From contig PGZJ01000001.1 in the NCBI GenBank assembly GCA_002840055.1, forward strand, positions 372,001 to 436,000: 64,000 nt of DNA. Direction: 5' to 3'. Below are positions 51,516-63,848 of this stretch, one piece after another. Source of the DNA: Gammaproteobacteria bacterium HGW-Gammaproteobacteria-11 (GTDB lineage: Bacteria > Pseudomonadota > Gammaproteobacteria > Pseudomonadales > Pseudomonadaceae). Position 1 is the stretch's first letter, and each line of letters opens with the position of its first letter. A program made the position numbers and the translations under genes. Below the pieces are notes generated by a model. The model was not told where the DNA came from, did no database searches, and saw only the letters and a list, made by a program, of their open reading frames with translations.

Positions 51516-53784
51516 TCTGGGCAGACCCTTTGCCCAACTCGACGTTCATCTGGTCAACCTTCTGGAAACCGCGCGGCAGCTTGTTGCCGCGACGTCCACG
51601 CTCACCACGATAGTGTTCCAGATCAGCGGGCTTGAGGGTCAAGGTTCGCTTGCCTGACGTCAGTATCAGACTGGCATCCGGCGTTAATAGGGCCGTAGCC
51701 AAGAGAAACTCTTCCCGGGTTTTAACCCGCGCCGACGGCACAGACAGAATCTTGTTGCCCTTGCCCTTGGCCAGTTGCGGCAGATCCTTGAGGGGGAAAA
51801 CCAGCAAGCGTCCCTCGTTCGACACCGCCACCACCAGATCAGTGTCCATCGCCGACACCGGCAATGGCGGCATGACCCGACTACCCTCTGGCAGACTCAG
51901 CAAAGCTTTGCCGTTCTTGTTCTTGGCCAGCATTTCGCTACCCTGGACAACAAAGCCATAACCGGCATCCGAGGCCAACAGGTACAGCGCCTGCTCGTCC
52001 GGCATCAGCACACGCTCAAAGGCGGCACCCGGTGGTGGGCTCAAGCGACCCGTCAAGGGCTCGCCCTGGCCCCGCGCAGAGGGCAAGGTATGCGCCGTCA
52101 GGGAATAGCTGCGGCCTGTGGAGTCGATAAACACCGCCTGCTGATTGGAGCGCCCGGAAGCCTGGGCCTGCCAGGCATCACCGGCTTTATAGGACAGCGT
52201 GCGCCCGTCCACATCATGACCCTTGGCACAACGCACCCAGCCCTTCTCGGACAGGACAACGGTCACCGGTTCCGAGGGCAGCAATTCGGTCTCGGACAAG
52301 GCACGCGCCTCGCGACGTTCAACCAGCGGGGAGCGCCGGTCGTCGCCATAGGTTTCAGCATCAGCCAACAACTCATCTCGGACCAGGTTGCGCAGCAGTT
52401 TGTCGCTGCCCAGCACCGCCTGCAGCTTGTCACGCTCCTCTTCCAGGGCATCCTGCTCGCCGCGGATCTTCATTTCTTCCAGCCGCGCCAGCTGCCGCAG
52501 GCGCGTATCGAGAATATAGTCCGCCTGCACTTCGGTCAGGCCGAAACGTGACATCAACTCGGCACGCGGCTGCTCCTCGGTTCGGATGATATGAATGACC
52601 TCATCCAGATTCAGGAAAGCGACCAGCAGACCCTCCAACAGGTGCAGTCGAGCCAGCACCTTGTCCAGGCGGAACTGCAGGCGCCGGCGCACGGTGGATA
52701 TGCGAAAGCCCAGCCACTCACCGATCAGCGTACGCAGATCCTTTACCGCCGGACGACCGTCGGTACCGATGACGTTCATGTTGACGCGGTAACTGTGTTC
52801 CAGATCCGTGGTGGCAAACAGGTGCTGCATCAGTTCTTCGGCATCGACCCGGTTGGAGCGCGGCACGATGACGATGCGTGTGGGGTTCTCGTGGTCCGAC
52901 TCGTCGCGCAGGTCGGCGACCATCGGTAGCTTCTTTGATTGCATCTGCGCGGCTATCTGCTCCAGCACCTTGGAGCCAGACACCTGATGCGGCAAGGCTG
53001 TCACCACGATATCGCCATCCTCGCGGGTCCATACGCCGCGGCAGCGCACCGAGCCACGTCCGGTGGCATAGAGCTTCAACAGCTCATGACGCGGCGTGAT
53101 GATTTCCGCCTCGGTGGGGAAGTCCGGGCCCTGAATATGCTCACACAGCTCATCAACCCCAGCGCCGGGATCATCCAGCATACGCACACAGGCCGCGGCT
53201 ACTTCACGCAGGTTGTGCGGTGGGACATCGGTGGCCATACCCACGGCAATCCCGGTGGTGCCGTTAAGCAACAGGTTGGGTAGACGGGCAGGCAGCACCA
53301 TAGGCTCGTCCAGGGTCCCGTCGAAGTTCGGCTGCCAGTCCACTGTACCCTGGGCTACTTCGGTCAGCAGGGTTTCGCTGTAACGCGCCAGGCGCGCCTC
53401 GGTATAACGCATGGCGGCAAAGGATTTCGGATCATCCGGTGCACCCCAGTTACCCTGACCATCTACCAGGGTGTAGCGATAGGAAAAGGGCTGCGCCATC
53501 AGCACCATGGCCTCATAACAGGCCGAATCGCCGTGCGGGTGATATTTACCGAGCACATCACCAATGGTGCGTGCGGATTTCTTGTGCTTGGCGCCGGCCG
53601 ACAGACCGAGCTCACTCATGGCATAGATGATGCGCCGCTGCACCGGCTTGAGTCCGTCACCAATATGCGGCAAGGCACGGTCCATGATCACGTACATGGA
53701 GTAGTTGAGATAAGCCTCTTCAGTAAAGGCCGACAGGGCGCGTCGCTCTACTCCATCCATACTCAGATCCAGACTGTCAGTCAT
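51484..53784 (-). CDS. parC: DNA topoisomerase IV subunit A
   Basis: Decatenating type II topoisomerase subunit, the quinolone target. The 766-residue protein has the active tyrosine at 127 ([10 protein letters not shown]). The quinolone region [13 protein letters not shown] has Ser87 and Glu91, so the common resistance changes are absent. The C-terminal domain is a beta-pinwheel region. The ATG at 53784 starts [20 protein letters not shown]. It follows the aspartic protease gene on the same strand. Confidence 0.97.
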   Translation of the reverse strand: MTDSLDLSMDGVERRALSAFTEEAYLNYSMYVIMDRALPHIGDGLKPVQRRIIYAMSELGLSAGAKHKKSARTIGDVLGKYHPHGDSACYEAMVLMAQPFSYRYTLVDGQGNWGAPDDPKSFAAMRYTEARLARYSETLLTEVAQGTVDWQPNFDGTLDEPMVLPARLPNLLLNGTTGIAVGMATDVPPHNLREVAAACVRMLDDPGAGVDELCEHIQGPDFPTEAEIITPRHELLKLYATGRGSVRCRGVWTREDGDIVVTALPHQVSGSKVLEQIAAQMQSKKLPMVADLRDESDHENPTRIVIVPRSNRVDAEELMQHLFATTDLEHSYRVNMNVIGTDGRPAVKDLRTLIGEWLGFRISTVRRRLQFRLDKVLARLHLLEGLLVAFLNLDEVIHIIRTEEQPRAELMSRFGLTEVQADYILDTRLRQLARLEEMKIRGEQDALEEERDKLQAVLGSDKLLRNLVRDELLADAETYGDDRRSPLVERREARALSETELLPSEPVTVVLSEKGWVRCAKGHDVDGRTLSYKAGDAWQAQASGRSNQQAVFIDSTGRSYSLTAHTLPSARGQGEPLTGRLSPPPGAAFERVLMPDEQALYLLASDAGYGFVVQGSEMLAKNKNGKALLSLPEGSRVMPPLPVSAMDTDLVVAVSNEGRLLVFPLKDLPQLAKGKGNKILSVPSARVKTREEFLLATALLTPDASLILTSGKRTLTLKPADLEHYRGERGRRGNKLPRGFQKVDQMNVELGKGSAQISVDADGKDD

Positions 53785-53819
53785 ACTTATCCTCGGTTAA
53801 ATCAGAAAACGCGCATCTG

Positions 53820-54338
53820 TTAGCGATACTGGCGCAGAATCAATTCGCCACCCTGCTGGCTGAAGTCCAGCTGGCGCAGGGCGCTCATACCAAGCAGTAC
53901 TTCATCTCCGGTCATGCCGGGAATAATTCCGGCACTGACATCCCGGAGGCGAATACCGCCAAGGTTCAGGGAGCTGATTTGCGTATCGAAACTGTCCGCC
54001 ATGCCATTGGCGGTATTGACCATCACACGGCGCCCGGACTCCAGGCGTAAGCGCTCGGCCAGGCTACCCGGAATAGCGACGAAGGTCGCCCCGGTATCCA
54101 ACATGAAGGTGACATCAGCGCCATTGATTTGCCCCTTGAGCAGGTAATGCCCCTGTGGGTTAGCCTGCAAGCGCACCTCAATGCCCTCGTCAGTGGTCTG
54201 CGCTTGCGGCTGCTGGTTGGGGTTGTACTTGCGCTCCTCGAACGCAGCGAACCACTGCACCGCGAGAAACAGGCCGGCAGCCCAGGCCAGATACATCATG
54301 ACCTTGCCAAGACGCTGGGTTTGCGGCGCCTCACTCAC
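53820..54338 (-). CDS. Retropepsin-like aspartic protease (TIGR02281 type)
   Basis: Membrane-anchored protein of 172 residues. An N-terminal hydrophobic helix (about 15-32) precedes a linker and a single retropepsin-like domain with the active-site motif FMLDTGATFVAIP and the later GMSALRQLDF region. The substrate is unknown. The GTG at 54338 has AGGAG 8 nt upstream and is preferred over 54368. It lies between parE and parC. Confidence 0.85.
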   Translation of the reverse strand: MSEAPQTQRLGKVMMYLAWAAGLFLAVQWFAAFEERKYNPNQQPQAQTTDEGIEVRLQANPQGHYLLKGQINGADVTFMLDTGATFVAIPGSLAERLRLESGRRVMVNTANGMADSFDTQISSLNLGGIRLRDVSAGIIPGMTGDEVLLGMSALRQLDFSQQGGELILRQYR

Positions 54339-54368
54339 GGCACAGTCTCCTGTCGCGGCCAGAGGCAA

Positions 54369-56264
54369 TCAAAGCAGCACCTCGGCCAGATTGCCTTTGC
54401 TTTCCAGCCAGATCTTGCGGTCACCGGCACGTTTTTTCGCAAGTAGCATGTCCATCAAGGCCTCAGTGGCTGGCATATCGTCGATGGTCAGTTGCACCAG
54501 TCGACGGGTATCCGGCGCCATGGTGGTTTCACGCAACTGCAGCGGATTCATTTCGCCTAGCCCCTTGAAACGGGTGACCTGAATCTTGCCACGCTTGCCC
54601 TCCGCCTCGATGCGGTCCAGCACGCCCTGCTTTTCCGCATCATCCAGGGCATAGAAGACGTCCTTGCCGATATCGATCCGGTAAAGCGGTGGCATGGCGA
54701 CAAACACATGACCGGCCGCCACCAGCGGCTCGAAGTGTTTTACAAACAGGGCACACAGCAAGGTGGCAATGTGCAGACCATCAGAATCGGCATCCGCGAG
54801 AATGCAGATCTTGCCGTAACGCAGTTGCGCCAGATCCGGCGAGCCGGGATCAACCCCAATGGCCACCGCAATGTCATGCACCTCCTGCGAGCCAAGCACC
54901 TCACCGGAGTCGACCTCCCAGGTATTGAGGATCTTGCCACGCAATGGCATGACCGCCTGGAACTCCTTGTCACGGGCCTGCTTGGCACTGCCACCAGCCG
55001 AGTCGCCCTCGACCAGAAACAGCTCGGAACGCCGACTGTCCTGTCCGGCACAATCCGCCAGTTTGCCGGGCAGGGCCGGGCCCTGGGTAATACGCTTGCG
55101 CTCGATTTTCTTGCCGGCCTTGAGTCGTCGGCCAGCATGGTTGATGGCCATTTCCGCAATCAGTTGGCCAATATCAGCATGTTGATTCAGCCACAGGCTG
55201 AACGCATCCTTGACCACGCCGGAGACAAAGGCGGCTGACTCGCGGGATGACAGGCGCTCCTTGGTCTGCCCGGAAAACTGCGCCTCTGCCATTTTCAGTG
55301 ACAACACGTAGCTGACCCGCTCCCACACGTCCTCAGGCGCCAGCTTGACGCCGCGTGGCAGCAGATTACGGAACTCGCAAAACTCGCGGATGGCTTCCAG
55401 CAGACCGGCGCGCAAACCGTTGACATGGGTACCGCCCTGCGCCGTAGGAATCAGGTTGACGTAACTTTCCTGAATCAGCTCACCGCCTTCGGGTTGCCAG
55501 AGCACGGCCCAGTCCACGGTTTCCTGGCGCGCCTTGAAGCTGCCGACAAAGGGCTCTTCCGGCAGGGTAGGCCACTCGGAACAGGCATCCAGCAGGTAAT
55601 CGCGCAAACCGTCCTGATACAACCAACTGTGCTGCTCGCCACTCTGGCGGTCATCGAAGTCGACTTTCAAGCCAGGGCAGAGAACGGCCTTGGCTTTCAG
55701 CAGGTGCTTGAGCCGGCTGATGCTGAACTTGGGTGAATCGAAATAGCTGGGATCCGGGCAAAACACTACGGTGGTACCGGTATTGCGTTTACCGACCGTG
55801 CCCACCACCTCGAGTTCACTGACTTTTTCGCCATGTTCGAAGGCCATGGCATATTCGTTGCCATCACGGCGCACACGCACATCGACACGCAGGGACAGGG
55901 CGTTGACCACAGAAATACCTACACCGTGCAAACCGCCGGAAAACTGGTAATTCTTGCTGGAAAATTTGCCACCGGCATGCAGCCGAGTGAAAATCAGCTC
56001 TACCCCGGACACCCCCTCCTCGGCATGGATATCCACCGGCATGCCGCGCCCATCATCGCTGACTTCAAGGCGGTTATCCTGATGCAGAATCACGGCGATA
56101 CTGCGGGCATGACCGGCCAACGCTTCATCCACACTGTTGTCGATCACTTCCTGGGCAAGGTGATTCGGCCGCGTGGTATCGGTATACATGCCCGGGCGAC
56201 GACGCACTGGGTCCAAACCACTGAGGACCTCCAGGGCATCGGCGTTATAGGTCGATTGTGACAT
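54369..56264 (-). CDS. parE: DNA topoisomerase IV subunit B
   Basis: ATPase subunit of topoisomerase IV. The 631-residue protein has the GHKL motifs (QEVIDNSVDEALAGHA, DDGRGMPVD, GGLHGVGISVVNALS) and the TOPRIM/gyrase B motif LVEGDSAGGSAKQARD. It starts at 56264 (MSQSTYNADALEVLSGLDPV). It is followed after about 30 bp by the aspartic protease gene and parC. Confidence 0.97.
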   Translation of the reverse strand: MSQSTYNADALEVLSGLDPVRRRPGMYTDTTRPNHLAQEVIDNSVDEALAGHARSIAVILHQDNRLEVSDDGRGMPVDIHAEEGVSGVELIFTRLHAGGKFSSKNYQFSGGLHGVGISVVNALSLRVDVRVRRDGNEYAMAFEHGEKVSELEVVGTVGKRNTGTTVVFCPDPSYFDSPKFSISRLKHLLKAKAVLCPGLKVDFDDRQSGEQHSWLYQDGLRDYLLDACSEWPTLPEEPFVGSFKARQETVDWAVLWQPEGGELIQESYVNLIPTAQGGTHVNGLRAGLLEAIREFCEFRNLLPRGVKLAPEDVWERVSYVLSLKMAEAQFSGQTKERLSSRESAAFVSGVVKDAFSLWLNQHADIGQLIAEMAINHAGRRLKAGKKIERKRITQGPALPGKLADCAGQDSRRSELFLVEGDSAGGSAKQARDKEFQAVMPLRGKILNTWEVDSGEVLGSQEVHDIAVAIGVDPGSPDLAQLRYGKICILADADSDGLHIATLLCALFVKHFEPLVAAGHVFVAMPPLYRIDIGKDVFYALDDAEKQGVLDRIEAEGKRGKIQVTRFKGLGEMNPLQLRETTMAPDTRRLVQLTIDDMPATEALMDMLLAKKRAGDRKIWLESKGNLAEVLL

Positions 56265-56402
56265 AGCTTGTCTGGGCTTCCTTGATGCTGGTGATGCAGG
56301 GAGGATCAACCACTTGAATGGGGCAGGTCAATCCTTGATGCGGCATAGTATCCGTCTGCGGCCAGGCATGCCAATGGCCACGCCTCCTCGACCTTTTTCG
56401 AA

Positions 56403-57215
56403 TCAATACCCTGTGGCGTCAGGATCGGGAATAAAGCGTCCATGCGGCAGGCGCTTGACCTGTGTCTCGATCCGGCCGTCATCAAAGAGTTGCAGCCAGC
56501 GATAACCCGGCGCCTGGCTGTCGGTGGCAAACTCCTTGCTGTGGGCAGCAAACTGCACGCAGGTTGACGGGGTAGCCAACAGCCGCAACGGCCCATGCTG
56601 CTGGTCAAACTCCTGGTGTACGTGCCCCCAGAGCAACGCACGAACACGCTTGTCAGTCGCCACAATCGGCATCAACGCCGGGCTGTTGAGCAAGCCCAGG
56701 GGGTCCATCCAGCCACAGCCGATGGCAACCGGATGGTGATGCAGGCAGACCAGCACGAACCGATCATCGGCATTGGCCAGCGCATCAGACAGCCGTTCAA
56801 GCTGAGACTGCGCGAGGAAACCTGCGACGGAGCCAGGCAAACTCGAGTCGAGCATGACGATACGCCAGGCACCGAGATCAATCCAATTCTGGTTGAGCCC
56901 CAGTGGAGCGCCAATATAGTCCATTAAACGGGCATCATCGTGATTACCCGGTATCCACACGCAGGGCGCAGGCAAGCGTTCGACAGCGCTGATGAAATGG
57001 CGATAGCCCTGCTCACTGGCATCCTGGGCAATGTCACCGGTGGCAAGAATCAGATCGATAGCCGTGGCTTCTTCCAACACCTGATCGACAACCGCGTGCA
57101 GACTTGCCAACGTATCCAGCCCCAACAGCTCGGTATTCTGCTGGGCATACAGATGGCAATCTGTCAGCTGCAGAATACGAATATGACCTGATTCAGTCTT
57201 TTGCGGTGATGCCAT
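56403..57215 (-). CDS. cpdA: 3',5'-cyclic-AMP phosphodiesterase CpdA
   Basis: Metallophosphoesterase that hydrolyses cAMP and so tunes the Vfr/CRP regulon. The 270-residue protein has the five metal motifs: TDCHL, GDIAQD, PGNHDD, CLHHHP and GHVHQEFD. It lies between DUF1249 and parE. In P. aeruginosa an esterase gene (yqiA) sits between cpdA and parE; here only 138 bp are present. Confidence 0.93.
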   Translation of the reverse strand: MASPQKTESGHIRILQLTDCHLYAQQNTELLGLDTLASLHAVVDQVLEEATAIDLILATGDIAQDASEQGYRHFISAVERLPAPCVWIPGNHDDARLMDYIGAPLGLNQNWIDLGAWRIVMLDSSLPGSVAGFLAQSQLERLSDALANADDRFVLVCLHHHPVAIGCGWMDPLGLLNSPALMPIVATDKRVRALLWGHVHQEFDQQHGPLRLLATPSTCVQFAAHSKEFATDSQAPGYRWLQLFDDGRIETQVKRLPHGRFIPDPDATGY

Positions 57216-57324
57216 GAACCACCTGCTCCCCGTCCTAATACAATGGCCTATGATGTCAACAAGATGGCAGATAATCCAGTGACTGGTTCACAGCTGCAGC
57301 TTAAAAGCAGCGGTCTCAGACCGT

Positions 57325-57780
57325 TCAGCCGGTAAAACTGAGCCGATCCTCACTGTGCCCATGGCGCTGACAATGACTCAGCCACTCCCCCAGAAACTGG
57401 TTCAACTGGAATTTTTCATCCGGCTGCAACATCTGTTCGTTCGGATAGGGATAAACCCCTCTGAACTGCCTGCGACTGTAGGCGGCAACCACTTCAGCCA
57501 TGGCGGCATCGTGATACAGCCTGACTTCCATGCTCGGCGGCGCCAACCAGCCGGGACCACTGTGATGCAGCAATTGTACTGTGGTGGTGTAGCGGCAACG
57601 CTCAAGCAGCCGCACTGACAGGCGCTGGGGCTGACCATCGCCCGTATCGAGCAACAAGCTGCGTTCTGTCAGGCTATCGGTGTCCGGCATCAATTTCAGC
57701 AAGCGCCAGTAATTGGACTCACAGACAGCCTGCAAACCGATCAGATCAACACGGTAGCGGGGTTTGCGCAACATGCTCAT
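57325..57780 (-). CDS. DUF1249 protein
   Basis: Protein of 151 residues, cytoplasmic, with no known catalytic motif. It contains RYRVDLIGLQAVCESNYWRLLKL and YPNEQMLQPDEKFQLNQFL, typical of DUF1249 (YqiB). It is encoded after nudF with a 4-bp overlap (ATGA at 57777-57780) and before cpdA, the conserved nudF-yqiB-cpdA order. Confidence 0.88.
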   Translation of the reverse strand: MSMLRKPRYRVDLIGLQAVCESNYWRLLKLMPDTDSLTERSLLLDTGDGQPQRLSVRLLERCRYTTTVQLLHHSGPGWLAPPSMEVRLYHDAAMAEVVAAYSRRQFRGVYPYPNEQMLQPDEKFQLNQFLGEWLSHCQRHGHSEDRLSFTG

Positions 57781-58391
57781 GGCTGCTGTCCGGCCTGTTG
57801 TTGCAGGCGTTGGGCGTGCATGGCCAGCCATTGCAGACTGATGATGCTGGCCGCATTGTCGATGCGCCCCGACTCGACCGCTGTCAGCGCCTCCTCACGC
57901 GACCAGACACTGACACGGATGTCCTCGCCCTCCTCCTGCAAACCATGAATACCGCCCACGCCACGGCTATCGACCAATGCGCAGTAAAGATGTACGCGTT
58001 CGTCACTGCCACCGGGAGAGGGAAAGTAGCGGGTAATGGGTATCAGCTCTCGCAACAGCAGACCGGCTTCTTCATCGGCTTCACGGTGCGCCACCTGCTC
58101 TGGCTGCTCATCGGTATCAATCAACCCGGCAACCAATTCGATCATCCAGGGATTGTCACACTTGCCGATCGCACCAATACGCATCTGCTCCAGCAGCACC
58201 ACGCTGTCCAGCCACGGGTCATAGGGCAGCACGCAGACAGCGTCATGTCGAACAAAGAGCTCCCGACGCAACTGGGGCCCCCAACCACCGGCAAACAGAC
58301 GGTGACGCAAATGCAGTACATCCAGCCGATAGAAGCCCTTGAAGGCAGTATTGCGTTGAATGATCTCGACATCGGCGGAACTGAAGGTCAC
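57777..58391 (-). CDS. nudF: ADP-ribose pyrophosphatase NudF
   Basis: Nudix hydrolase that cleaves ADP-ribose. The Nudix box is complete in GLIDTDEQPEQVAHREADEEAGLL (positions ~103-126), and the VFVRHDAVCVLPYDP segment is conserved. The start is GTG at 58391 (204 residues), with GGGAG 5 nt upstream; a TTG six codons earlier has no ribosome binding site. Heptamer repeats begin about 10 bp upstream of the start. Confidence 0.92.
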   Translation of the reverse strand: MTFSSADVEIIQRNTAFKGFYRLDVLHLRHRLFAGGWGPQLRRELFVRHDAVCVLPYDPWLDSVVLLEQMRIGAIGKCDNPWMIELVAGLIDTDEQPEQVAHREADEEAGLLLRELIPITRYFPSPGGSDERVHLYCALVDSRGVGGIHGLQEEGEDIRVSVWSREEALTAVESGRIDNAASIISLQWLAMHAQRLQQQAGQQP

Positions 58392-58401
58392 GGCAACTCC
58401 C

Positions 58402-58677
58402 GGTTTCAAGCGGCAAGACGAAAGCTACAAGCTACAAGCAAGTCAGGGTTGCGGGCAAGCGCGGTTTGTAACTGGAAGGCAGAGGTGGCATCCATACTCC
58501 GCCAACCAGCAGCCGTCCTGTCAGCGCTGGAGGCTGGAGGCTGGAGGCTGGAGGCTGGAGGCTGGAAGACTAGCCCTCGTGACCACTGATGCAAAGCACT
58601 TCGGCATTAAACCGTGCACCAAACTCCCTGACACTGCAGATGATGGCCTTCCAGCCTCTAGCTTTCAGCCTTCAGCG
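58402..58677. repeat. Heptamer repeat, locus E (nudF-thiC)
   Basis: This fills most of the 305-bp gap between nudF and thiC; no gene seen. A first array (58402-58440) has AAGCTAC heptamers. A second has six GCTGGAG/GCTGGAA copies (58526-58567) and an inverted right arm (58647-58677: CCTTCCAGCCTCTAGC...). CTGCAGTGT, the core-like motif, is on the minus strand at 58631-58639. The gap lies upstream of nudF and downstream of thiC, so any nudF promoter must lie within or near it. Confidence 0.8.
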
Positions 58678-60746
<2,069 letters not shown>

Positions 60747-60946
60747 ATGGCTACAGCTTACCCCAGCGCCGCGTCGCAAACCACCGCTGCAAGCTCGCAC
60801 TGGCAATACCGAAGCAGCGCCGCCGAATGCCAGGGCAGCGAGAGGAAACAATCTGTTCCAAGCCCACCAGCAGTCTTTGCTTGACCATATACCTGCCGGT
60901 CATTAGCCTTGATCAATTATTCCCTCCCGTTACGAAGGATCTCTGC

Positions 60947-62401
60947 ATGCTGCGTCCTCTGTACCTCGCCATCCTGCTTGCCGGCTTTTCCTCACAGGCT
61001 CTGGCCGAAAATGACCTGATGTCTGTGTATGAAGAAGCCTTGGCCAACAGTGCCGACCTGGCTGCGGCCCAGGCAGATGCCCTGGCTCGTCAGGAGGCCT
61101 TGCCCCAGGCCCGCGCTCAGTTGCTGCCGAATATTGGCCTGGGTGCCGGAACCAGCCGCGAGCGCATTGACATTGATGGCGTTGGCAGCGATAGCTACAC
61201 CAGCAATTACTATCAGGCCTCCTTGACCCAACCCCTGTTCCGTGCCGACCGCTGGTTCAATTATCAGGCAGCCAAATCAATCAGCGAGCAAGCTGAAGTC
61301 GAGTTTTCAGCAACCCAGCAAAATCTGATTCTTGAAGTTGCCAGAGCCTACTTCGACGTGCTGCGCGCGAGCGACAACCTGGCCACCGCCCGCGCTGAGG
61401 AAGAGGCCTTTGAGCGCCAACTGGATCAGGCTCGGGAGCGCTTCGATGTCGGCCTGTCAGCACGCACTGACGTACTTGAGGCGCTGGCCGGTTTCGATAC
61501 CGCGCGCGCGGCGCGGCTGACCGCCAAGACCAACCTGGACGTCAGCTATCAGGCTCTGACCCGTCTGACCAATCGCGACTATCAGCGCCTGGTCGGCATC
61601 AGCCATGAGCTGCCAATACTACCCCCCACACCCAGTGACCTGCAGCAATGGGTCGATACTGCTGCCGCTCAGAATCTGAGCTTGCAAGCCAGTCGCCTGG
61701 CCGTAACCAGTGCCAACCAGACCCTGCGCAGCAGCAAGTCTGCCTACGCTCCCACTGTCGATGCCTTTGTCCGGTACAACAACAGCGGTACCAGCGGGGC
61801 CAGCACCACGGGAGGCGGTGGTGGTGGATTTGGCGGCGGCAACAACAATGATTCCGAGCTGAGCAGCATCGGCGTTGAATTGACCCTGCCCTTGTTCACC
61901 GGTGGCGCAACCACCTCACGGGTTCGCGAATCCAACTATCGACTTACCCAGGCGGAGCAGCTCAGCGAGTCGCAATTGCGCCAGGTTGTCGAGAGCACGC
62001 GCAATCTCTATCGAACCGTCACATCAAGCGTTGAGGAAGTGGAAGCCCGGCGCCAGGCGATCATTTCCGCCAAGGCCGCCCTGGATGCCACGCAAACCGG
62101 CTATGAAGTAGGCACGCGTAACGTAGTGGACGTACTCGAAGCCCAGCGCAATCTGTTCCGTGCAGTACGTGACTACAACACCGTGCGCTACAACTACATC
62201 ATTGACAACCTGAGCCTGAAACAGGCAGCAGGCACCCTGAGCCCTGACGATCTGGCTGACCTGTCCACCTGGCTCAACCCGGACTACAACCCGGATCGCG
62301 ATTTCATTCCGCCCTTCACTGAAGAAGAGGCCCAACGCATGTCGCTTGGTCGTCAGACACCAGCTGGCGACGATGAACGGCGCATGCGCAGCTCGTTCTG
62401 A
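60947..62401 (+). CDS. tolC: Outer membrane channel TolC
   Basis: Trimeric outer membrane channel for efflux pumps and type I secretion. The ATG at 60947 gives 484 residues with a signal peptide (MLRPLYLAILLAGFSSQALA) and AAGGA 9 nt upstream; the longer ORF overlaps the riboswitch region. Two OEP repeats are seen (VYEEALANSADLAAAQAD and the later RVRESNYRLTQAEQ). A glycine-rich insert (GGGGGGFGGGNNN, near residue 290) is unusual but may be a surface loop. It is divergent from thiC. Confidence 0.92.
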   Translation: MLRPLYLAILLAGFSSQALAENDLMSVYEEALANSADLAAAQADALARQEALPQARAQLLPNIGLGAGTSRERIDIDGVGSDSYTSNYYQASLTQPLFRADRWFNYQAAKSISEQAEVEFSATQQNLILEVARAYFDVLRASDNLATARAEEEAFERQLDQARERFDVGLSARTDVLEALAGFDTARAARLTAKTNLDVSYQALTRLTNRDYQRLVGISHELPILPPTPSDLQQWVDTAAAQNLSLQASRLAVTSANQTLRSSKSAYAPTVDAFVRYNNSGTSGASTTGGGGGGFGGGNNNDSELSSIGVELTLPLFTGGATTSRVRESNYRLTQAEQLSESQLRQVVESTRNLYRTVTSSVEEVEARRQAIISAKAALDATQTGYEVGTRNVVDVLEAQRNLFRAVRDYNTVRYNYIIDNLSLKQAAGTLSPDDLADLSTWLNPDYNPDRDFIPPFTEEEAQRMSLGRQTPAGDDERRMRSSF

Positions 62402-62409
62402 ACACCAAC

Positions 62410-62439
62410 CCATCCTCGCGGAAAGATCCGCGGGGATGG
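62410..62439. terminator. Hairpin between tolC and waaA
   Basis: A 13-bp stem (CCATCCTCGCGGA with TCCGCGGGGATGG, one G-T pair, loop of 4) starting 8 bp after the tolC stop and ending 5 bp from the waaA stop. The convergent arrangement suggests shared 3'-end use; the T-rich tract is weak. Confidence 0.6.
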
Positions 62440-62443
62440 CACT

Positions 62444-63721
62444 TCAGGCATTCTCTGCAGGCAACACCAGCAGCCGGTCGATACCCTGTAAAAGGGCTGA
62501 CAAGGCACCCTCGTTATCCTTGACCACAGCCTGACCCGCCATACCCGCCTTACGCATCCTTTCAGCACTGGCAAACAATGCACACACCGATTCAGCCAGG
62601 CTCTCGTCGTCGTCAACAACCTGCAGCGCACCGGCACCTTCCAGCAATTCGCCAATTTCAGCGAAATTGAACCTGTACGGGCCGCTTAGTATCGGCTTGC
62701 CCAGTGCTGCCGGCTCCAGATAATTGTGCCCACCGCTGGCTACCAGCGAACCGCCGACGAAAGCAAGATCGGCGCAGGCATAGAGCATCATCAGCTCGCC
62801 CATGGTGTCGCCGAGATAAACCTGCTGCAGTGCCGCGGGCTGCTCACCAAGACTGCGTCTGGCAAAGCCCAGGCCGCTGTTGGCAATCAACTGAGCGACT
62901 GCATTGAAACGCTCGGGATGACGCGGCACCAGAATCAGCAACGCTTCCGGTTGATGGTCCAGAATGCGCTTGTGTGCAGCCAGGATTACTTCGTCCTCCC
63001 CAGCATGGGTGCTGGCGGCAATCCACACCGGCCGATCGCCAAATCCCGAGCGCAGGACAGCGGCACTGGCAAGACTATCGGCATTCGGCTTGAGGTCGAA
63101 CTTGATGCTGCCAGTGATACTCATGGCTGACTCAGGCACGCCCAGAGCGGCAAAGCGAACGGACTCGGCTCGCGTTTGTACGGCAATCCAGTCAAGCCCC
63201 TTGAACATGGGCTTTACCAACCAGGCAACGCGCTGATAGCCGCGCGCAGAGCGTTCCGACAAGCGTGCATTGGCCAGGACCAGAGGAACCTTGGCCTCCT
63301 TGGCCTCATGCACAAGGTTCGGCCACAACTCGGTTTCCATGATGATGCCGATGCGCGGACGCAGCCGCCGCAGCAGACGCCGCTGTAACCACGGCAGATC
63401 ATAGGGCAGGTAACCATGTCCAACCTGATCGGCAAATAGCCGACGAATCTGCTCTGAGCCAGTGGGCGTCATGCAGGTAATGGTCACCGGCAAAGCTGGA
63501 TAGCGCTGTAACAGTTCACGCACCATGGGCGCAGCAGCAATGGCTTCACCAACCGACACCGCATGCACCCAAATTCCCCCGGGACGCAGATCGCCACCCA
63601 ATCCGAAGCGCTCATGCCAGCGCCGCGCATAGGCCGGTGCACGCAAGGATCGATACAGCAGGCGAGCAATAATCAGTGGCAGGCAAAGTACAAAGATAAC
63701 GGTATAAACGAGACGGGACAT
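62444..63721 (-). CDS. waaA: 3-deoxy-D-manno-octulosonic acid transferase WaaA
   Basis: Glycosyltransferase that adds Kdo to lipid A precursor at the inner membrane. The 425-residue protein has an N-terminal membrane segment (about 3-22), the catalytic-region motif IWVHAVSVGEAIAA near residue 50, METELWPNL, and the nucleotide-binding C-terminal domain (ASTHAGEDEVIL, PRHPERF). It starts at 63721 (MSRLVYTVIFVLCLPLI). It is divergent from the oxidoreductase gene at the right edge. Confidence 0.96.
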   Translation of the reverse strand: MSRLVYTVIFVLCLPLIIARLLYRSLRAPAYARRWHERFGLGGDLRPGGIWVHAVSVGEAIAAAPMVRELLQRYPALPVTITCMTPTGSEQIRRLFADQVGHGYLPYDLPWLQRRLLRRLRPRIGIIMETELWPNLVHEAKEAKVPLVLANARLSERSARGYQRVAWLVKPMFKGLDWIAVQTRAESVRFAALGVPESAMSITGSIKFDLKPNADSLASAAVLRSGFGDRPVWIAASTHAGEDEVILAAHKRILDHQPEALLILVPRHPERFNAVAQLIANSGLGFARRSLGEQPAALQQVYLGDTMGELMMLYACADLAFVGGSLVASGGHNYLEPAALGKPILSGPYRFNFAEIGELLEGAGALQVVDDDESLAESVCALFASAERMRKAGMAGQAVVKDNEGALSALLQGIDRLLVLPAENA

Positions 63722-63848
63722 CGTGACTCCCCAGTGACAGTCGGCAACCTGTTGTCACCGAATTGACTGCGACCTATGGTATCAGAAGTTCGCACAGGGC
63801 CCGGCAATGTCTATACTAGGGCTCTTTTCCTTACCTGTACGGGAGCTC

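Noticed and set aside
51484..53784. Possible fluoroquinolone-resistance changes in ParC
   Set aside because: Ser87 and Glu91 are the usual sensitive residues; no resistance change is visible.
56306..56665. ORF on the minus strand in the parE-cpdA gap as a possible yqiA remnant
   Set aside because: No alpha/beta-hydrolase motif is seen and most of it is antisense-frame sequence of cpdA.
41504..58677. CRISPR-like appearance of the regular arrays
   Set aside because: The units are 7 bp, directly adjacent, with no spacers of 25-40 bp and no cas genes in the window.
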